Shown: positions 1-10,675, counted from the stretch's first letter. The stretch is 64,000 nt of DNA from Burkholderia sp. HI2500 (GCF_002223055.1 NZ_NKFL01000004.1:1922001-1986000); one strand, 5' to 3'. Notes: a model not told the origin generated them from the sequence alone. Numbers and translations: made by a program.

Positions 1-20
1 TTTGGCCAGTCATTTCCGCC

Positions 21-1958
21 GTGATCCGTTTCAATCAGTTCAGCCTTGCGCGCGGCACCAAGCCGCTGTTCGAGTCGACCTCCTTCGTGCTCAATCCCGG
101 CGAGAAAGCCGGCCTGATCGGCGCGAACGGCGCCGGCAAGTCGACCCTGTTCTCGGTCCTGCGCGGCGAGCTGCACTCGGACGGCGGCGATTTCTCGATG
201 CCGCCGTCGTGGCGGATCGCCCATGTGTCGCAGGAAACGCCCGCGGTCGACCGCTCGGCGCTCGACTACACGCTCGACGGCGACGCCGCGCTGCGCGAGA
301 TCGAGGCCCGTATCGCCGCCGCCTCCGCCGCGCATGACGGCGCCGCCGAAGCCGACGCGCACGCGGCGTTCGCCGACGCCGACGGCTACACCGCGCCTGC
401 CCGCGCCGAGGCGCTGCTGCTCGGCCTCGGCTTCACGCTCGCGCAGACGCGCGAATCCGTCGCCAGCTTCTCCGGCGGCTGGCGCATGCGCCTGAACCTC
501 GCGCAGGCGCTGATGTGCCGTTCCGACCTGCTGCTGCTCGACGAACCGACGAACCACCTCGACCTCGACGCGATCGTCTGGCTCGAAGACTGGCTGCACC
601 GCTACCCCGGCACGCTCGTCGTGATCTCGCACGACCGCGAATTCCTCGATTCGATCTGCAACGTTACGCTGCATCTGGAAAACCGCCAGGTGAAGCGCTA
701 CGGCGGCAACTACTCGCAGTTCGAAGTGCTGCGCGCGCAGCAACTGGCGCTGCAGCAAAGCGCCTACGAAAAGCAGCAGAAGACGATCGAGCACCTGCAG
801 AGCTTCGTCGACCGCTTCAAGGCCAAGGCGACCAAGGCCAAGCAGGCGCAGAGCCGGATGAAGGCGCTCGAGAAGATGGAGCTGATCGCGCCCGCGCACA
901 TCGCGTCGCCGTTCACGTTCGAATTCCGCACGCCCGATGCCGCGCCGAACCCGATGATGGTGATGGAAGACGTCCGCTGCGGCTACCACGCCGACGGCGG
1001 AGCGGAAATCCCGATCGTCGAGCGTGTCGCGCTGTCGATCCAGAACGGCCAGCGCATCGGCCTGCTCGGCGCGAACGGCCAGGGCAAGTCGACGCTGATC
1101 AAGACGCTGGCCGGCACGCTCGCGCCGCTGTCGGGGCACGTCCGCGACGGCAAGGGGCTGACGATCGGCTATTTCGCGCAGCACCAGCTCGAAACGCTGC
1201 GCGAAGATGATTCCCCGCTCGCGCATCTGGCGCGGCTCGCGCCCGACACGCGCGAGCAGGAACTGCGCGACTTCCTCGGCGGCTTCAACTTCTCGGGCGA
1301 CATGGCGACCACCCCGGTCGGGCCGTTTTCGGGCGGCGAAAAGGCACGCCTCGCGCTCGCGCTGATCATCTGGCAGAAGCCGAACCTGCTGCTGCTCGAC
1401 GAACCGACCAACCACCTCGACCTCGAAACGCGCCATGCGCTGACGATGGCGCTCGCGCAGTTCGAAGGCACGCTGATCCTCGTCTCGCACGACCGTCACC
1501 TGCTGCGCGCGACGACCGACCAGTTCATGCTGGTCGCGAAGCACCGGCTGCAGCCGTTCGACGGCGACCTCGACGACTACCGCGACTGGCTGCTGCAGCA
1601 CGCGGCCGAGCAGCGCGCGGCCGCGAAGGCCGATAGCGCGGCGTCTTCGGGCGCGGGTACGGGTGCCGCAGCCAACCGCAAGGACCAGAAGCGTCAAGCA
1701 GCCGAGGAGCGGCAGCGCCTGTCGGTGCTGAAGAAGCCGCTGCAGACGCGCATCACGAAGCTCGAAAAGGAAATGGAGACGCTGCACGCGGAGAAGGCCC
1801 GCCTCGACGCATTCGTCGCCGATCCGGCGAGCTACGAGGCTGAGCGCAAGACGGAACTGACCGAGGCGATCCGCAAGCTCGGGGACGTCAACACGCGTCT
1901 CGAAACGGTCGAGGCCGACTGGCTCGCCGCGCAGGAAGAGCTCGAGCAGATCGGCTGA
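21..1958 (+). CDS. ABC-F family ATP-binding protein (YheS/Uup-like)
   Basis: This is a soluble tandem ABC ATPase of the ABC-F class, whose members act on ribosomes rather than in membrane transport. Two nucleotide-binding domains are visible: Walker A GANGAGKS at residues 34-41 and GANGQGKS near 347, each followed by an SGG signature and an LLLDEPTNHLD Walker B. The charged inter-domain linker (about residues 245-290) fits the ABC-F P-site tRNA interaction motif. The last 90 residues are a Lys/Glu-rich coiled coil. There are no membrane segments. The start is GTG at 21; the upstream context is cut by the window edge, so the start is not fully certain. YheS is the best family match by length (645 aa) and C-terminal coiled coil. 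Confidence 0.9.
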   Translation: MIRFNQFSLARGTKPLFESTSFVLNPGEKAGLIGANGAGKSTLFSVLRGELHSDGGDFSMPPSWRIAHVSQETPAVDRSALDYTLDGDAALREIEARIAAASAAHDGAAEADAHAAFADADGYTAPARAEALLLGLGFTLAQTRESVASFSGGWRMRLNLAQALMCRSDLLLLDEPTNHLDLDAIVWLEDWLHRYPGTLVVISHDREFLDSICNVTLHLENRQVKRYGGNYSQFEVLRAQQLALQQSAYEKQQKTIEHLQSFVDRFKAKATKAKQAQSRMKALEKMELIAPAHIASPFTFEFRTPDAAPNPMMVMEDVRCGYHADGGAEIPIVERVALSIQNGQRIGLLGANGQGKSTLIKTLAGTLAPLSGHVRDGKGLTIGYFAQHQLETLREDDSPLAHLARLAPDTREQELRDFLGGFNFSGDMATTPVGPFSGGEKARLALALIIWQKPNLLLLDEPTNHLDLETRHALTMALAQFEGTLILVSHDRHLLRATTDQFMLVAKHRLQPFDGDLDDYRDWLLQHAAEQRAAAKADSAASSGAGTGAAANRKDQKRQAAEERQRLSVLKKPLQTRITKLEKEMETLHAEKARLDAFVADPASYEAERKTELTEAIRKLGDVNTRLETVEADWLAAQEELEQIG

Positions 1959-2149
1959 CCGCCGTCGCGGCGCGCAGCCGACCGATGCGCCCACCAGCCC
2001 GGCGTGCCGGCTGGCGCCGCGCCCCCTCGGCATCGCAGCACCTCGACAGACCATCGGGCCGTGGGCGGCCCCAGATGTGACAAGGCCGGGCGCGCCGGCC
2101 CGGCCTGTTCATTCATTACCGCAATCACCCAATTCGCCGAGTTGCCGGC

Positions 2150-2416
2150 TCAACGCCGCGGCAACGTGTCGCGCGGCATCTGCTCGTCGTCGCCCATCAG
2201 GTGCCGCCGCCCTTCGGTCGGCCGCCGGATCGCCGCGGCGACTTCCGCTTCCGTCACGTCCTCGGACACGACCTTGCGCGCCAGGCGCCCCTCGTCGTCG
2301 ATCCATTCGACGATCCGGCATCCGCCGCCCCAGGGCTGGCGAATCGGCTCCGACACGCGGCAGCCACGCAGGTTGTAAAGGCGTCCGCTCGGCGCTTCCC
2401 CATACGATTTCAACAT
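2150..2416 (-). CDS. conserved small hypothetical protein
   Basis: An 88-residue protein of unknown function. The ATG at 2416 is preceded by AAGGGA about 5 bases upstream, which favours it over more upstream in-frame starts. The product begins MLKSYGEAPSGR, contains a Gly/Cys-rich GGGCRIVEW patch and an acidic SEDVTEAEV helix, and ends in a charged tail. No signal peptide or membrane segment is seen. It lies downstream of radA on the same strand but 146 bases away, so it probably has its own promoter; a GGGTTA-CA-TAACCC palindrome sits 64 bases upstream. I do not recognise a function. Confidence 0.6.
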   Translation of the reverse strand: MLKSYGEAPSGRLYNLRGCRVSEPIRQPWGGGCRIVEWIDDEGRLARKVVSEDVTEAEVAAAIRRPTEGRRHLMGDDEQMPRDTLPRR

Positions 2417-2479
2417 AGGATCCCTTCGCATTGCGCGGTTCGACAATCCGGCAAAGGATAGGGAAAAGCGATGTCCGGC

Positions 2480-2493
2480 GGGTTACATAACCC
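2480..2493. promoter_or_regulatory. 14-bp palindrome upstream of small hypothetical gene
   Basis: GGGTTACATAACCC is a perfect 6+2+6 inverted repeat in the gap between radA and the small hypothetical gene, 64 bases before the latter's ATG. Its position and symmetry suit a dimeric repressor or activator site. No regulator can be named from the sequence. Confidence 0.3.
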
Positions 2494-2562
2494 TACATCT
2501 TCTTTACAGCGAATTACGCGACAGATCGCCCGCTCAGATGACACGGGCGCCTGCCGCGCCGG

Positions 2563-3939
2563 TCACTCGAGATCGCGCACGCGGTCGATCGCCTGCTCGA
2601 GCCGATCGACGGCCATCACGTTCAGCCCTTCGATCGGCTGCTTCGGCGCATTCGCCTTCGGAATCAGCGCGGACGTGAAACCGAGCTTCGCCGCCTCGCG
2701 CAGCCGTTCCTGCCCGCGCGGGGACGGCCGGATCTCGCCCGCCAGCCCGACTTCACCGAACACGATCAGCCCCTTCGGCAGCGCCTTGTTGCGCATCGAC
2801 GAATGGATCGCCAGCAGCACCGCGAGGTCGGCGGCCGGCTCGGTGATCTTCACGCCGCCCACCGCGTTGAGGAACACGTCCTGGTCGAAGGCCGCGATGC
2901 CGGCGTGCCGGTGCAGCACCGCGAGCAGCATCGCGAGCCGGTTCTGCTCGAGGCCGACCGCGAGCCGGCGCGGGTTCGGCACGTGCGCCGTATCGACGAG
3001 CGCCTGGATTTCGACGAGCAGCGGGCGCGTGCCTTCCTGCGTGACGAGCACGCACGAGCCGGGCACGACCTGCTCGTGCTGCGACAGGAACAGCGCGGAC
3101 GGATTCGCGACGCCGCGCAGCCCACGCTCGGTCATCGCGAACACGCCGAGCTCGTTGACCGCGCCGAAGCGGTTCTTGAACGCGCGCACGAGCCGGAACG
3201 ACGAATGCGTATCGCCTTCGAAGTACAGCACCGTGTCGACGATGTGCTCGAGCACGCGCGGGCCGGCCAGGTTGCCCTCCTTCGTCACGTGCCCGACCAT
3301 GATGATCGCGGTGCCCGACTGCTTCGCGATACGCGTGAGCTGCGCCGCGCACTCGCGCACCTGTGCAACCGAGCCCGGCGCCGACGTGAGCGCTTCCGAA
3401 TAGACGGTCTGGATCGAGTCGATCACGGCCACATCCGGCCGTTCCGCGTCGATCGCGGCCTGGATCTTCTCGAGCTGGATCTCGGCGAGCAGCTTCAGCT
3501 CATCCGCCGCCGCACCGCCGTCGAGCAGCGCAAGCCGTTGTGCGCGCAACGCGATCTGCGCGGCCGATTCCTCGCCGCTGATATAGAGCGCGCGCCGCTC
3601 GCTCGCGATGTCCGCAAGCGACTGCAGCAGCAGCGTCGACTTGCCGATGCCCGGATCGCCGCCGATCAGCACGACACCGCCCGGGACCAGCCCGCCGCCG
3701 AGCACGCGGTCGAATTCGCCGATGCCGGTCGAGAAGCGCGGCACGTCGGCCGCTTCGATGTCGACGAGACGCTGGACGGGCGCCCGCTTCGCGAGCGACT
3801 GGAAACGATGGGCAGCGGGCGATTCGGCGACCGACTCAACCAGCGTGTTCCAGGCCTGGCACGACGGGCATTGGCCCTGCCACTTCGGGGTCTGTCCGCC
3901 GCATTCGCTGCAGACGTATACGGTTTTCTGTTTGGCCAC
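2563..3939 (-). CDS. radA: DNA repair/recombination protein RadA
   Basis: RadA (Sms) is a RecA-like helicase that promotes branch migration during homologous recombination. The 458-residue product starts at GTG (VAKQKTVYVC); the reading frame stays open upstream but that part is a shadow of alr. Visible elements in order are an N-terminal C4 zinc motif (CSECGG...CPSC), Walker A GGDPGIGKST near residue 95, the RadA-specific KNRFG motif near 250, and a C-terminal Lon-protease-like domain. The length matches the family. It lies 11 bases downstream of alr on the same strand, so the two are probably co-transcribed. Confidence 0.95.
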   Translation of the reverse strand: MAKQKTVYVCSECGGQTPKWQGQCPSCQAWNTLVESVAESPAAHRFQSLAKRAPVQRLVDIEAADVPRFSTGIGEFDRVLGGGLVPGGVVLIGGDPGIGKSTLLLQSLADIASERRALYISGEESAAQIALRAQRLALLDGGAAADELKLLAEIQLEKIQAAIDAERPDVAVIDSIQTVYSEALTSAPGSVAQVRECAAQLTRIAKQSGTAIIMVGHVTKEGNLAGPRVLEHIVDTVLYFEGDTHSSFRLVRAFKNRFGAVNELGVFAMTERGLRGVANPSALFLSQHEQVVPGSCVLVTQEGTRPLLVEIQALVDTAHVPNPRRLAVGLEQNRLAMLLAVLHRHAGIAAFDQDVFLNAVGGVKITEPAADLAVLLAIHSSMRNKALPKGLIVFGEVGLAGEIRPSPRGQERLREAAKLGFTSALIPKANAPKQPIEGLNVMAVDRLEQAIDRVRDLE

Positions 3940-3950
3940 GCGCAACGCCC

Positions 3951-5021
3951 TTATTCCGCGCGCACGGGCACGCGGCCGGCGACCGCGCACATCAGCTCGT
4001 AGCCGATCGTGCCGCAATGGCGGGCGACGTCGTCGATCGGCAGCGCGTTGCCCCACAGCTCGACGCGCGCGCCGACGCCGGCCTGCGGGCACGGGGTCAG
4101 GTCGACGGTGATCATGTCCATCGATACGCGACCGACGATCCGCGTGCGGATGCCGTCGACGATCACCGGCGTGCCTTCGGGCGCGACCCGCGGATAGCCG
4201 TCCGCGTAACCGCACGCGACCACGCCGATCCGCATCGGCGCCTGCGCGGAGAACGTCGAGCCATAGCCGATGGCCTGGCCCTTCCCGATCGTCTGCACCG
4301 CGATCAGCTCGGATGCGAGCGTCATCGCGGGCTTCAGCCCGGTATCGGCGATGTCGGACGACAGCCCGGACGGCGACGCGCCGTACAGTACGATCCCCGG
4401 GCGCACCCAGTCGAAGTGGGTATCCGGATGCCACAGCACGGCCGCGGAATTCGCGAGGCTGCGCGCGCCGGCGATGCTTTCCGCGCCGCGCTCGAACGTC
4501 GCGAGCTGCTCGGCGACGCCGCGCTCGTTGTCCGCATCCGAAAAATGGGTCATCAACGTGATCTGGCCGATCCCGGGGCACGCGCGGGCGCGCTCCCATG
4601 CGGCACGGTATTTTTCCGGCTGGTAGCCGAGCCGGTTCATCCCGCTGTTCATCTTGAGCTGCACGTTGACGGGCTTCGACAGCCGCGCCGTTTCCAGCAT
4701 CCGCATCTGCTCGTCGTTGTGGACGGTCGTCGTCAGGCTGTAGCGGTCGATCACGTCGATGTCGGTCGAGCGGAAGAACCCTTCGAGCAGCAGGATCGGG
4801 CCGGCCCAGCCGAGTTCGCGCAGCTTGACGGCCTCGTCGAGGTCGAGCAGGCCGAAGCCGTCGGTGCCGCGCAGGCCGGGAAACACACGCGCGAGCCCGT
4901 GACCGTACGCGTTGGCCTTGACGACCGCCCAGACCTTGGACGGGCCGGCAAAGCGGCGGACGACGGAGAGATTGTTCGCGAGAGCGGCGGTATGGATGGT
5001 GGCGGAGATCGGGCGCGGCAT
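3951..5021 (-). CDS. alr: alanine racemase
   Basis: Pyridoxal-phosphate enzyme converting L- to D-alanine for peptidoglycan. The N-terminal TIM barrel carries the PLP lysine in [10 protein letters not shown] (Lys 34). The C-terminal beta domain contains the CGYADGYPR segment with the catalytic tyrosine and the conserved SMDM stretch. At 356 aa it has the normal Alr/DadX length. It is followed closely by radA. No dad genes are adjacent, so a biosynthetic rather than catabolic role is more likely. Confidence 0.95.
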   Translation of the reverse strand: MPRPISATIHTAALANNLSVVRRFAGPSKVWAVVKANAYGHGLARVFPGLRGTDGFGLLDLDEAVKLRELGWAGPILLLEGFFRSTDIDVIDRYSLTTTVHNDEQMRMLETARLSKPVNVQLKMNSGMNRLGYQPEKYRAAWERARACPGIGQITLMTHFSDADNERGVAEQLATFERGAESIAGARSLANSAAVLWHPDTHFDWVRPGIVLYGASPSGLSSDIADTGLKPAMTLASELIAVQTIGKGQAIGYGSTFSAQAPMRIGVVACGYADGYPRVAPEGTPVIVDGIRTRIVGRVSMDMITVDLTPCPQAGVGARVELWGNALPIDDVARHCGTIGYELMCAVAGRVPVRAE

Positions 5022-5239
5022 GGGAAATTTACGTAAAGACGCTTGCGAATCATCAGCTTACCGCGCCTTTTGAGCACTGAAGCCGACAATTTGCGGAACG
5101 ATCGGGGAATCTTGCTAGTCCGAATTGGCGTATTTTCATGTTATAAAGCCGTGCGCACAACCCATTTCGAACGGAATAAGCCGATCGCATACCAGGCGGC
5201 CTACGCGGCCCTGCCGCAGCGACGAAAGCATCGCATCAG

Positions 5240-6547
5240 ATGAAAAAAGGTTTTTACACCATCATGGCCGCGCAGTTTTTCTCGTCGCTGGCCGACAATG
5301 CGCTCCTCATCGCCGCCATCGCCCTGCTGAAAGACCTCCACGCCCCCAACTGGATGACACCGCTGTTGAAGCTGTTCTTCGTGTTGTCCTATGTGGTGCT
5401 GGCGGCCTATGTCGGCGCCTTCGCGGATTCGCGCCCGAAGGGCCGCGTGATGTTCATCACCAACTCGATCAAGGTCGTCGGCTGCATGATCATGCTGTTC
5501 GGCGCCCACCCGTTGATTGCGTACGGGATCGTCGGCTTCGGCGCCGCGGCCTACTCGCCCGCGAAATACGGCATCCTCACCGAGCTGCTGCCGGCCGACC
5601 GGCTCGTCGCCGCGAACGGCTGGATCGAAGGCACGACCGTCAGCTCGATCATCCTCGGCACCGTGCTGGGCGGCGCGCTGATCAGCCCGCACATCGCGTC
5701 GCACGTGATCGCGCACACGCCCGCCTGGATCGGCACGCCCGCCGAAGCGGCGATGGCGATCATCATGGCGATCTACGTGATCGCCGCGCTGTTCAACCTG
5801 CGCATCCCCGATACGGGCGCCCGCTACCCGAAGCAGGAACGCGGCCCGGTCAAGCTCCTCACGGATTTCGCCGACTGCTTCATGGTGCTGTGGCGCGACA
5901 AGCTCGGCCAGATCTCGCTGGCGGTCACGACGCTGTTCTGGGGCGCCGGCGCGACGCTGCAGTTCATCGTGCTGAAGTGGGCTGAAGTGTCGCTCGGCAT
6001 GTCGCTGTCGGAAGGCGCGATCCTGCAGGCCGTGGTCGCCGTGGGCGTCGCGGCCGGCGCAATCGCCGCCGCCGCCCGAATCCCGTTGAAGAAGTCGCTG
6101 ACCGTGCTGCCCGTCGGCATCATCATGGGCATCGCGGTGATGCTGATGGCGTTCTACACGCGCGACCTGTTCCCGTCGCACTGGGCCGTGCACATCGGCC
6201 ACCTGCGCATGCCCGTGTACCTGATCATCGCGTACATCTTCCTGATGTGCGTCGGCGCATTGTCCGGCTACTTCGTCGTTCCGATGAACGCGCTGCTGCA
6301 GCACCGCGGCCACGTGCTGCTGTCGGCCGGCCACTCGATCGCGGTGCAGAACTTCAACGAGAACCTGTCGGTGCTCGTGATGCTGTGCCTGTATGCGGTG
6401 CTGGTGTGGCTCGACGTACCGGTCGGCGTCGTGATCGTGCTGTTCGGCACGTTCGTCTGCCTGACGATGTGGCTCGTGATGCGCCGCCACCAGGCGAACC
6501 AGCGCCAGTTCGACTCGGTCGCGCTGATCGGCGAATCGCGGCACTGA
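5240..6547 (+). CDS. lplT: lysophospholipid transporter LplT
   Basis: Major-facilitator protein that flips lysophospholipids across the inner membrane for re-acylation. The 435-residue product begins with a membrane segment ([16 protein letters not shown]), has about twelve hydrophobic helices, and carries LplT-type stretches such as FADSRPKGR and [12 protein letters not shown]. No aas (acyltransferase/acyl-ACP synthetase) gene follows; in enterobacteria lplT is linked to aas. It is divergent from alr across 218 bases that contain a TATAAA element at 5142-5147 without a convincing -35 partner. thiD follows 58 bases after its stop. Confidence 0.9.
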   Translation: MKKGFYTIMAAQFFSSLADNALLIAAIALLKDLHAPNWMTPLLKLFFVLSYVVLAAYVGAFADSRPKGRVMFITNSIKVVGCMIMLFGAHPLIAYGIVGFGAAAYSPAKYGILTELLPADRLVAANGWIEGTTVSSIILGTVLGGALISPHIASHVIAHTPAWIGTPAEAAMAIIMAIYVIAALFNLRIPDTGARYPKQERGPVKLLTDFADCFMVLWRDKLGQISLAVTTLFWGAGATLQFIVLKWAEVSLGMSLSEGAILQAVVAVGVAAGAIAAAARIPLKKSLTVLPVGIIMGIAVMLMAFYTRDLFPSHWAVHIGHLRMPVYLIIAYIFLMCVGALSGYFVVPMNALLQHRGHVLLSAGHSIAVQNFNENLSVLVMLCLYAVLVWLDVPVGVVIVLFGTFVCLTMWLVMRRHQANQRQFDSVALIGESRH

Positions 6548-6605
6548 CGCTACACTTCCCGTTTCCGTCCGCCGGCGCCGGTCCTCGAACCGGCGCGTTG
6601 CCCTC

Positions 6606-7415
6606 ATGACGCACCCGATACCCAACATCCTGACGATCGCCGGCTCCGATTCGGGCGGCGGCGCAGGCATCCAGGCCGACCTGAAGACCTTTTCCGCGCT
6701 CGGCGCGTATGGCGCGAGCGTGATCACCGCGCTGACCGCGCAGAACACCCGCGGCGTGACGGGCGTGCACGCGCCGGACGCGGCGTTCGTGACCGCGCAA
6801 CTCGACGCGGTGTTCGGCGATATCCGTATCGATGCGGTCAAGATCGGGATGCTCGCGAACGCGGCGATCGTGCACGCGGTCGCCGACGCGCTGCGGCGCT
6901 ACGCGCCGCGCTTCGTCGTGCTCGACACGGTGATGATCTCGAAGAGCTCGCACGCGCTCCTCGCACCCGATGCCGTCGACGCGTTGCGCGATGCGCTGCT
7001 GCCGCTCGCGACGGTCGTGACGCCGAACCTGCCCGAAGCGGCCGCGCTGCTGAACGATGTGCCCGCAACCACCGAAGACGACATGGTCCGGCAAGGTCAG
7101 GCACTGTTACAGACGGGTGCGCGCGCCGTGCTGATGAAAGGCGGCCACCTGCCGGACGCGTCCGCGAGCCCCGACTGGCTCGTGGAAGCGACCCGCACCG
7201 TGCGGCTCGACGGCGCACGCGTACCGGTGAGCAACACGCACGGTACCGGCTGCACGCTGTCGTCGGCGATCGCCGCGCTGCTGCCGCAGCAGCCCGACCT
7301 CGAAAGCGCGGTGCGCGAAGCCAAGACCTACCTGACCGGCGCGATCGCCGCGAGCGGCCACCTCGACGTCGGCCACGGCGTCGGCCCCGTCCATCACTTC
7401 CATCGCTGGTGGTGA
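6606..7415 (+). CDS. thiD: hydroxymethylpyrimidine/phosphomethylpyrimidine kinase
   Basis: ThiD phosphorylates HMP and HMP-P in thiamine pyrimidine synthesis. The 269-residue ribokinase-fold protein opens with the substrate-binding [18 protein letters not shown] motif and has the family MKGGH stretch and the C-terminal [12 protein letters not shown] anion-hole/catalytic motif. It is isolated from other thi genes. A hairpin-forming CCGG-rich stretch lies just before its ATG, but I see no TPP riboswitch. Confidence 0.95.
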   Translation: MTHPIPNILTIAGSDSGGGAGIQADLKTFSALGAYGASVITALTAQNTRGVTGVHAPDAAFVTAQLDAVFGDIRIDAVKIGMLANAAIVHAVADALRRYAPRFVVLDTVMISKSSHALLAPDAVDALRDALLPLATVVTPNLPEAAALLNDVPATTEDDMVRQGQALLQTGARAVLMKGGHLPDASASPDWLVEATRTVRLDGARVPVSNTHGTGCTLSSAIAALLPQQPDLESAVREAKTYLTGAIAASGHLDVGHGVGPVHHFHRWW

Positions 7416-7433
7416 TCGCCGGCTGACGCGGCG

Positions 7434-8399
7434 TCAGTGATCCTGCGCCGCGAACGCCTGGGCACGCACCGGCCAGTCGTCCGGCACGACGAAGCCGCGC
7501 GCCGTTTCGCGCCACGTGCCGTCACTGCCCTTTTCATGAATGCCGATCAGCGCAGGCGCCTCGCGCGTCGTCAACACCGACGGCAATTCCAGCGTGGCCG
7601 CCAGCGTTTCGGGTTCGAATCCGCTACCGACGGCAGCCAGTCGCGGCGCTAGCCACGCAAGCCGCGGCAACACGCTCCATGCGACGCCGGCACGCTGAGC
7701 GGCCGCCCAGGCCGGCCACTGCGCGTGCGTGAGCCAGAAACCGTGCGGGTGATCCGGCGCGATTTCCGCGGACACCGGCGGCAGCGGCGCGCCGTGCGGA
7801 TAGAACAACCAGCCCTTGATGAACATCTGCGCGTCGGACGGCGCGCCGTAGCCGAGCCGCGCAAACCCGTCGCGATCGCCGAGCCGCAGCTGGTGCTCGA
7901 GCAACCGGCGGCGCTTGCGGTCGAACCGGTCGACGAGATTGGGGCCAACGAAATCGGCAAGCGATGCGCCGGCTTGCACCGGCGCGCACAGGTAGCACTT
8001 CACCGCGAGTTCCCAGTGCAGGCGCCGCCCGTCCGGTGCGTCGACGAGAAAATCGACTTCGCCGAGCGTCTTGCCGTTGCTGCGCAGCGGCAGATTGGCC
8101 GCGACGAGCCGCAGCGACGGCCCGTGCGTCAGGAAATACTCGAGCAGGCATTCGGCGTAGCGGCCGAGGCGGGTGGGCCGGAAGCCGTCAAGCGCGCGAT
8201 GCAGCGGCTCGGGCTGCGCATCGAGCGCGGCGAGCCATGCTTCGACGGCCGACTGTCCCACCGCATCCAGCCACGGGCGCGCCAGCGGCGCGTCCGGCAC
8301 CGCGGTGAGCAAGCTCGGGCTGGCCAGCAGCCAGCCCAGATCCCGAACCGCGACGTCGTGCAGCGTATCGACGAATGCGCACGCCGCGCCGGTCGTCAT
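7434..8399 (-). CDS. DUF1853 family protein
   Basis: A 321-residue protein of the DUF1853 family, function unknown. It has the family-type patches GRYAECLLEYFL, LGEVDFLVD and HWELAVKCYL; the D/E...E/K spacing of the last two is reminiscent of a PD-(D/E)XK nuclease core, which is my inference. The ATG at 8399 overlaps the TGA of the uracil-DNA glycosylase gene (ATGA), so it is translationally coupled as last gene of the tsaB-rimI-udg operon. No signal peptide. Confidence 0.8.
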   Translation of the reverse strand: MTTGAACAFVDTLHDVAVRDLGWLLASPSLLTAVPDAPLARPWLDAVGQSAVEAWLAALDAQPEPLHRALDGFRPTRLGRYAECLLEYFLTHGPSLRLVAANLPLRSNGKTLGEVDFLVDAPDGRRLHWELAVKCYLCAPVQAGASLADFVGPNLVDRFDRKRRRLLEHQLRLGDRDGFARLGYGAPSDAQMFIKGWLFYPHGAPLPPVSAEIAPDHPHGFWLTHAQWPAWAAAQRAGVAWSVLPRLAWLAPRLAAVGSGFEPETLAATLELPSVLTTREAPALIGIHEKGSDGTWRETARGFVVPDDWPVRAQAFAAQDH

Positions 8400-9433
8400 T
8401 GTCCGGCCGGCCCGTTCGCGTCGCCGCCCTCTGCGCGCCGGAACGTGTCGCGCGCGAGGCACAGGTCGGCCCACGCCTTCGACTTGTCCTGCAGGCTGCG
8501 CAACAGGTACGCCGGATGGTAGGTCACGATCACCGGCACGCCTTCGTACGCATGCACGCGGCCGCGCAGCGACGCAATGCTCGCGTCCGTCTTCAGCAGC
8601 GTCTGCGCGGCGAAGCGGCCGAGCGCGACGATCAGCTTCGGCTTCACGAGCGCGACCTGGCGCTGCAGGTACGGCTCGCAGCTCGCGACCTCGTCCGGCT
8701 CCGGATTGCGGTTGCCGGGCGGCCGGCACTTGATCACGTTCGCGATGTACACGTTGTCGCCGCGCTTGAGCGACAGCGAATGCAGCATGTTGTCGAGCAG
8801 CTTGCCGGCCTGGCCGACGAACGGCTCGCCCTGCTTGTCCTCGTTCTCGCCCGGCGCTTCGCCGATCAGCATCCAGTCCGCTTCGCGGTCGCCGACGCCG
8901 AACACGGTGTTGGTCCGCTTCTCGCACAGACCGCACAGCGTGCAGTCGGCCACGCGCGCGGCCAGCGCATCCCAGTCGAGCGCGGCAACCGGCGTACCGA
9001 CGGGACGCGCTTCGGCCATCGGCACGGGATCGCCCGGCGGCGCCGCGTCGAACCACGCGAAATCGTCGGGTCCGGCAGGCGGCATGTCATCCATCGGCGG
9101 CATCGTGTCGGCCGACGCGACCGGCGTAACCGGTGCAGGCGCGCGATCGCCGTCGTCGACGCGCCGCGACGGGACGGCGGCCGGCGCGCGAGCCGGCGAA
9201 GCATCGGCGCTCCGCGCCACTGCGGGCGGTGCGTCGTCCTGCACCGGCGGACGCGCGGTCCGCGCAGGCCGCCCGGTCGCGACGGCCGGTGCGGCGTCCA
9301 CCGCACCGGTTTGCGCGGCGGCGTGCGCTTCGGCTGTCGCGCCCTCGTCCGTGCCTGCATCCGCGCCTTGCCCGCGCCGCACCCAGATCTGCGCGAGGCC
9401 CATTTCCTCGAGCGCCGCTTCAGCCCATGCCAT
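8396..9433 (-). CDS. family-4 uracil-DNA glycosylase (Fe-S)
   Basis: Removes uracil from DNA. The catalytic domain is in the C-terminal 190 residues: [17 protein letters not shown] supplies the water-activating and uracil-binding region, and four cysteines typical of the 4Fe-4S family-4 enzymes are present (CTLC, then C-RPPGNR and a second Cys 16 residues later). The HPAYLLR motif near the end is the DNA-intercalation loop. The first ~150 residues are Ala/Pro/Asp-rich and low complexity, unlike the compact archaeal enzymes. The gene overlaps rimI by 14 bases upstream and DUF1853 by 4 downstream. Confidence 0.9.
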   Translation of the reverse strand: MAWAEAALEEMGLAQIWVRRGQGADAGTDEGATAEAHAAAQTGAVDAAPAVATGRPARTARPPVQDDAPPAVARSADASPARAPAAVPSRRVDDGDRAPAPVTPVASADTMPPMDDMPPAGPDDFAWFDAAPPGDPVPMAEARPVGTPVAALDWDALAARVADCTLCGLCEKRTNTVFGVGDREADWMLIGEAPGENEDKQGEPFVGQAGKLLDNMLHSLSLKRGDNVYIANVIKCRPPGNRNPEPDEVASCEPYLQRQVALVKPKLIVALGRFAAQTLLKTDASIASLRGRVHAYEGVPVIVTYHPAYLLRSLQDKSKAWADLCLARDTFRRAEGGDANGPAGQ

Positions 9434-9920
9434 GCGCGTCCCCTTCGTCCTTGTTCAGCGTCAGACGCATCACGATCGCGTCCTCCCGGCTGCGATGCTT
9501 CGCCGGGTAATAGTTCTTGCGCCGGCCGATCGTCAAGAAGCCGAAACGCTCGTACAGATGGATCGCGCGCGGATTGGACGGCCGCACCTCGAGCAGCACG
9601 CCGTCGAGCCCTTCCGCGCGCGAAATGCGCACGGCCTCGCGCAGCAGCGCCAGGCCCGCGCCCGCGCACTGCGCGGCCGGCGCGACGCACAGGTTCAGCA
9701 GGTGCATCTCGTCGACCACGGGCATCAGCACGCAATAGCCGATCAACGAACCCGTCACGTGCCGCAGGCACACGCCCAGATAGCCGTTGCGCAACGAATC
9801 CTCGAAATTGCCGCGGCTCCACGGGAATTCGTACGCGACGTGCTCGATCGCGACGACCTCGTCGAGATCGGCATCCGTCATCGGCGCCAGATAGCGGTCG
9901 CTCAGCAGTACGCCCGTCAT
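9420..9920 (-). CDS. rimI: ribosomal protein S18-alanine N-acetyltransferase
   Basis: GNAT acetyltransferase of the RimI family, acetylating the N-terminus of ribosomal protein S18. The 166-residue product has the acetyl-CoA motif A ([17 protein letters not shown]) and the RimI-like [19 protein letters not shown] segment with the catalytic Glu/Tyr region. The ATG at 9920 overlaps the tsaB stop in an ATGA arrangement, the classical tsaB-rimI linkage. The glycine P-loop is slightly atypical (QCAGAG). Confidence 0.9.
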   Translation of the reverse strand: MTGVLLSDRYLAPMTDADLDEVVAIEHVAYEFPWSRGNFEDSLRNGYLGVCLRHVTGSLIGYCVLMPVVDEMHLLNLCVAPAAQCAGAGLALLREAVRISRAEGLDGVLLEVRPSNPRAIHLYERFGFLTIGRRKNYYPAKHRSREDAIVMRLTLNKDEGDAHGMG

Positions 9921-10675
9921 CCCTTCGCTCCGCCCGTCTGCGCGGCCCGTGCCGCGACGCGCTCGGCGGTGGTCTGCGCGACCTTGTCGCGCACGTACTC
10001 CGGCGCCGCCTGATCGGCCGGCACCGCGCGGCCGGCGCGGAACGCACGCAGGGCGGCATGGGCGACCGCCAGCGCGTGCGGCATCGCGTCGCCGTCGATC
10101 ACGGCCGCGCGCGCCGCAGCCGGCAACTGCGCGCCGAACGCGGCGGCCGCATTGCCCGCGAGCGTGAACGGCACATCGGGCACGCCGACGGCGCCCGGCG
10201 CATCGAGCGAAGCCGGATGCAGCGTGCGCCAGTCGCCGGTACTGTCGTCCCACGCGAAATCCGCCCAGTAGGCTTCATCCATCCGCGCATCCAGCGCGGC
10301 CAGCACGCGGGTCGTGCCGGGCGCGCGCAGCCGCGCGTGCTCGGCGCACGCGAGCAGCGTGCCGATCGGCACGACCGGCAGCCCGCGCCCGAACGCGAGA
10401 CCCTGGGTGATGCCCGTCGCGGTACGCAGGCCCGTAAACGAGCCGGGGCCTGCGCCGAACGCGATCGCGTCGCAATCGGCGAGCGTCAGCCCCGATTCGG
10501 CGAAAAGGTCCTGGATGGCCGGCAGCACGCGCGTGCTCGACACGGCGCCCGTCAGCTCGTGGCGGACCCAGGTTTGCGGGGTGGAAACGGCGTCATCGGC
10601 GTGGGCCGAGCGCAGCAGCGCGACCGAGCAGTATTCGGTCGACGTATCGATGGCGAGGAGCACTGTTTGCGTCAT
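9917..10675 (-). CDS. tsaB: tRNA threonylcarbamoyladenosine synthesis protein TsaB
   Basis: TsaB dimerises with the Kae1-like TsaD in synthesis of t6A37 on ANN-decoding tRNAs. The 252-residue ASKHA-fold protein begins [17 protein letters not shown] and has the GPGSFTGLR loop. ATG at 10675 is chosen; an in-frame ATG nine bases further up (10684) is equally possible because neither has a strong ribosome site. It heads the tsaB-rimI-udg-DUF1853 operon and is divergent from the ACBP gene. Confidence 0.9.
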   Translation of the reverse strand: MTQTVLLAIDTSTEYCSVALLRSAHADDAVSTPQTWVRHELTGAVSSTRVLPAIQDLFAESGLTLADCDAIAFGAGPGSFTGLRTATGITQGLAFGRGLPVVPIGTLLACAEHARLRAPGTTRVLAALDARMDEAYWADFAWDDSTGDWRTLHPASLDAPGAVGVPDVPFTLAGNAAAAFGAQLPAAARAAVIDGDAMPHALAVAHAALRAFRAGRAVPADQAAPEYVRDKVAQTTAERVAARAAQTGGAKG

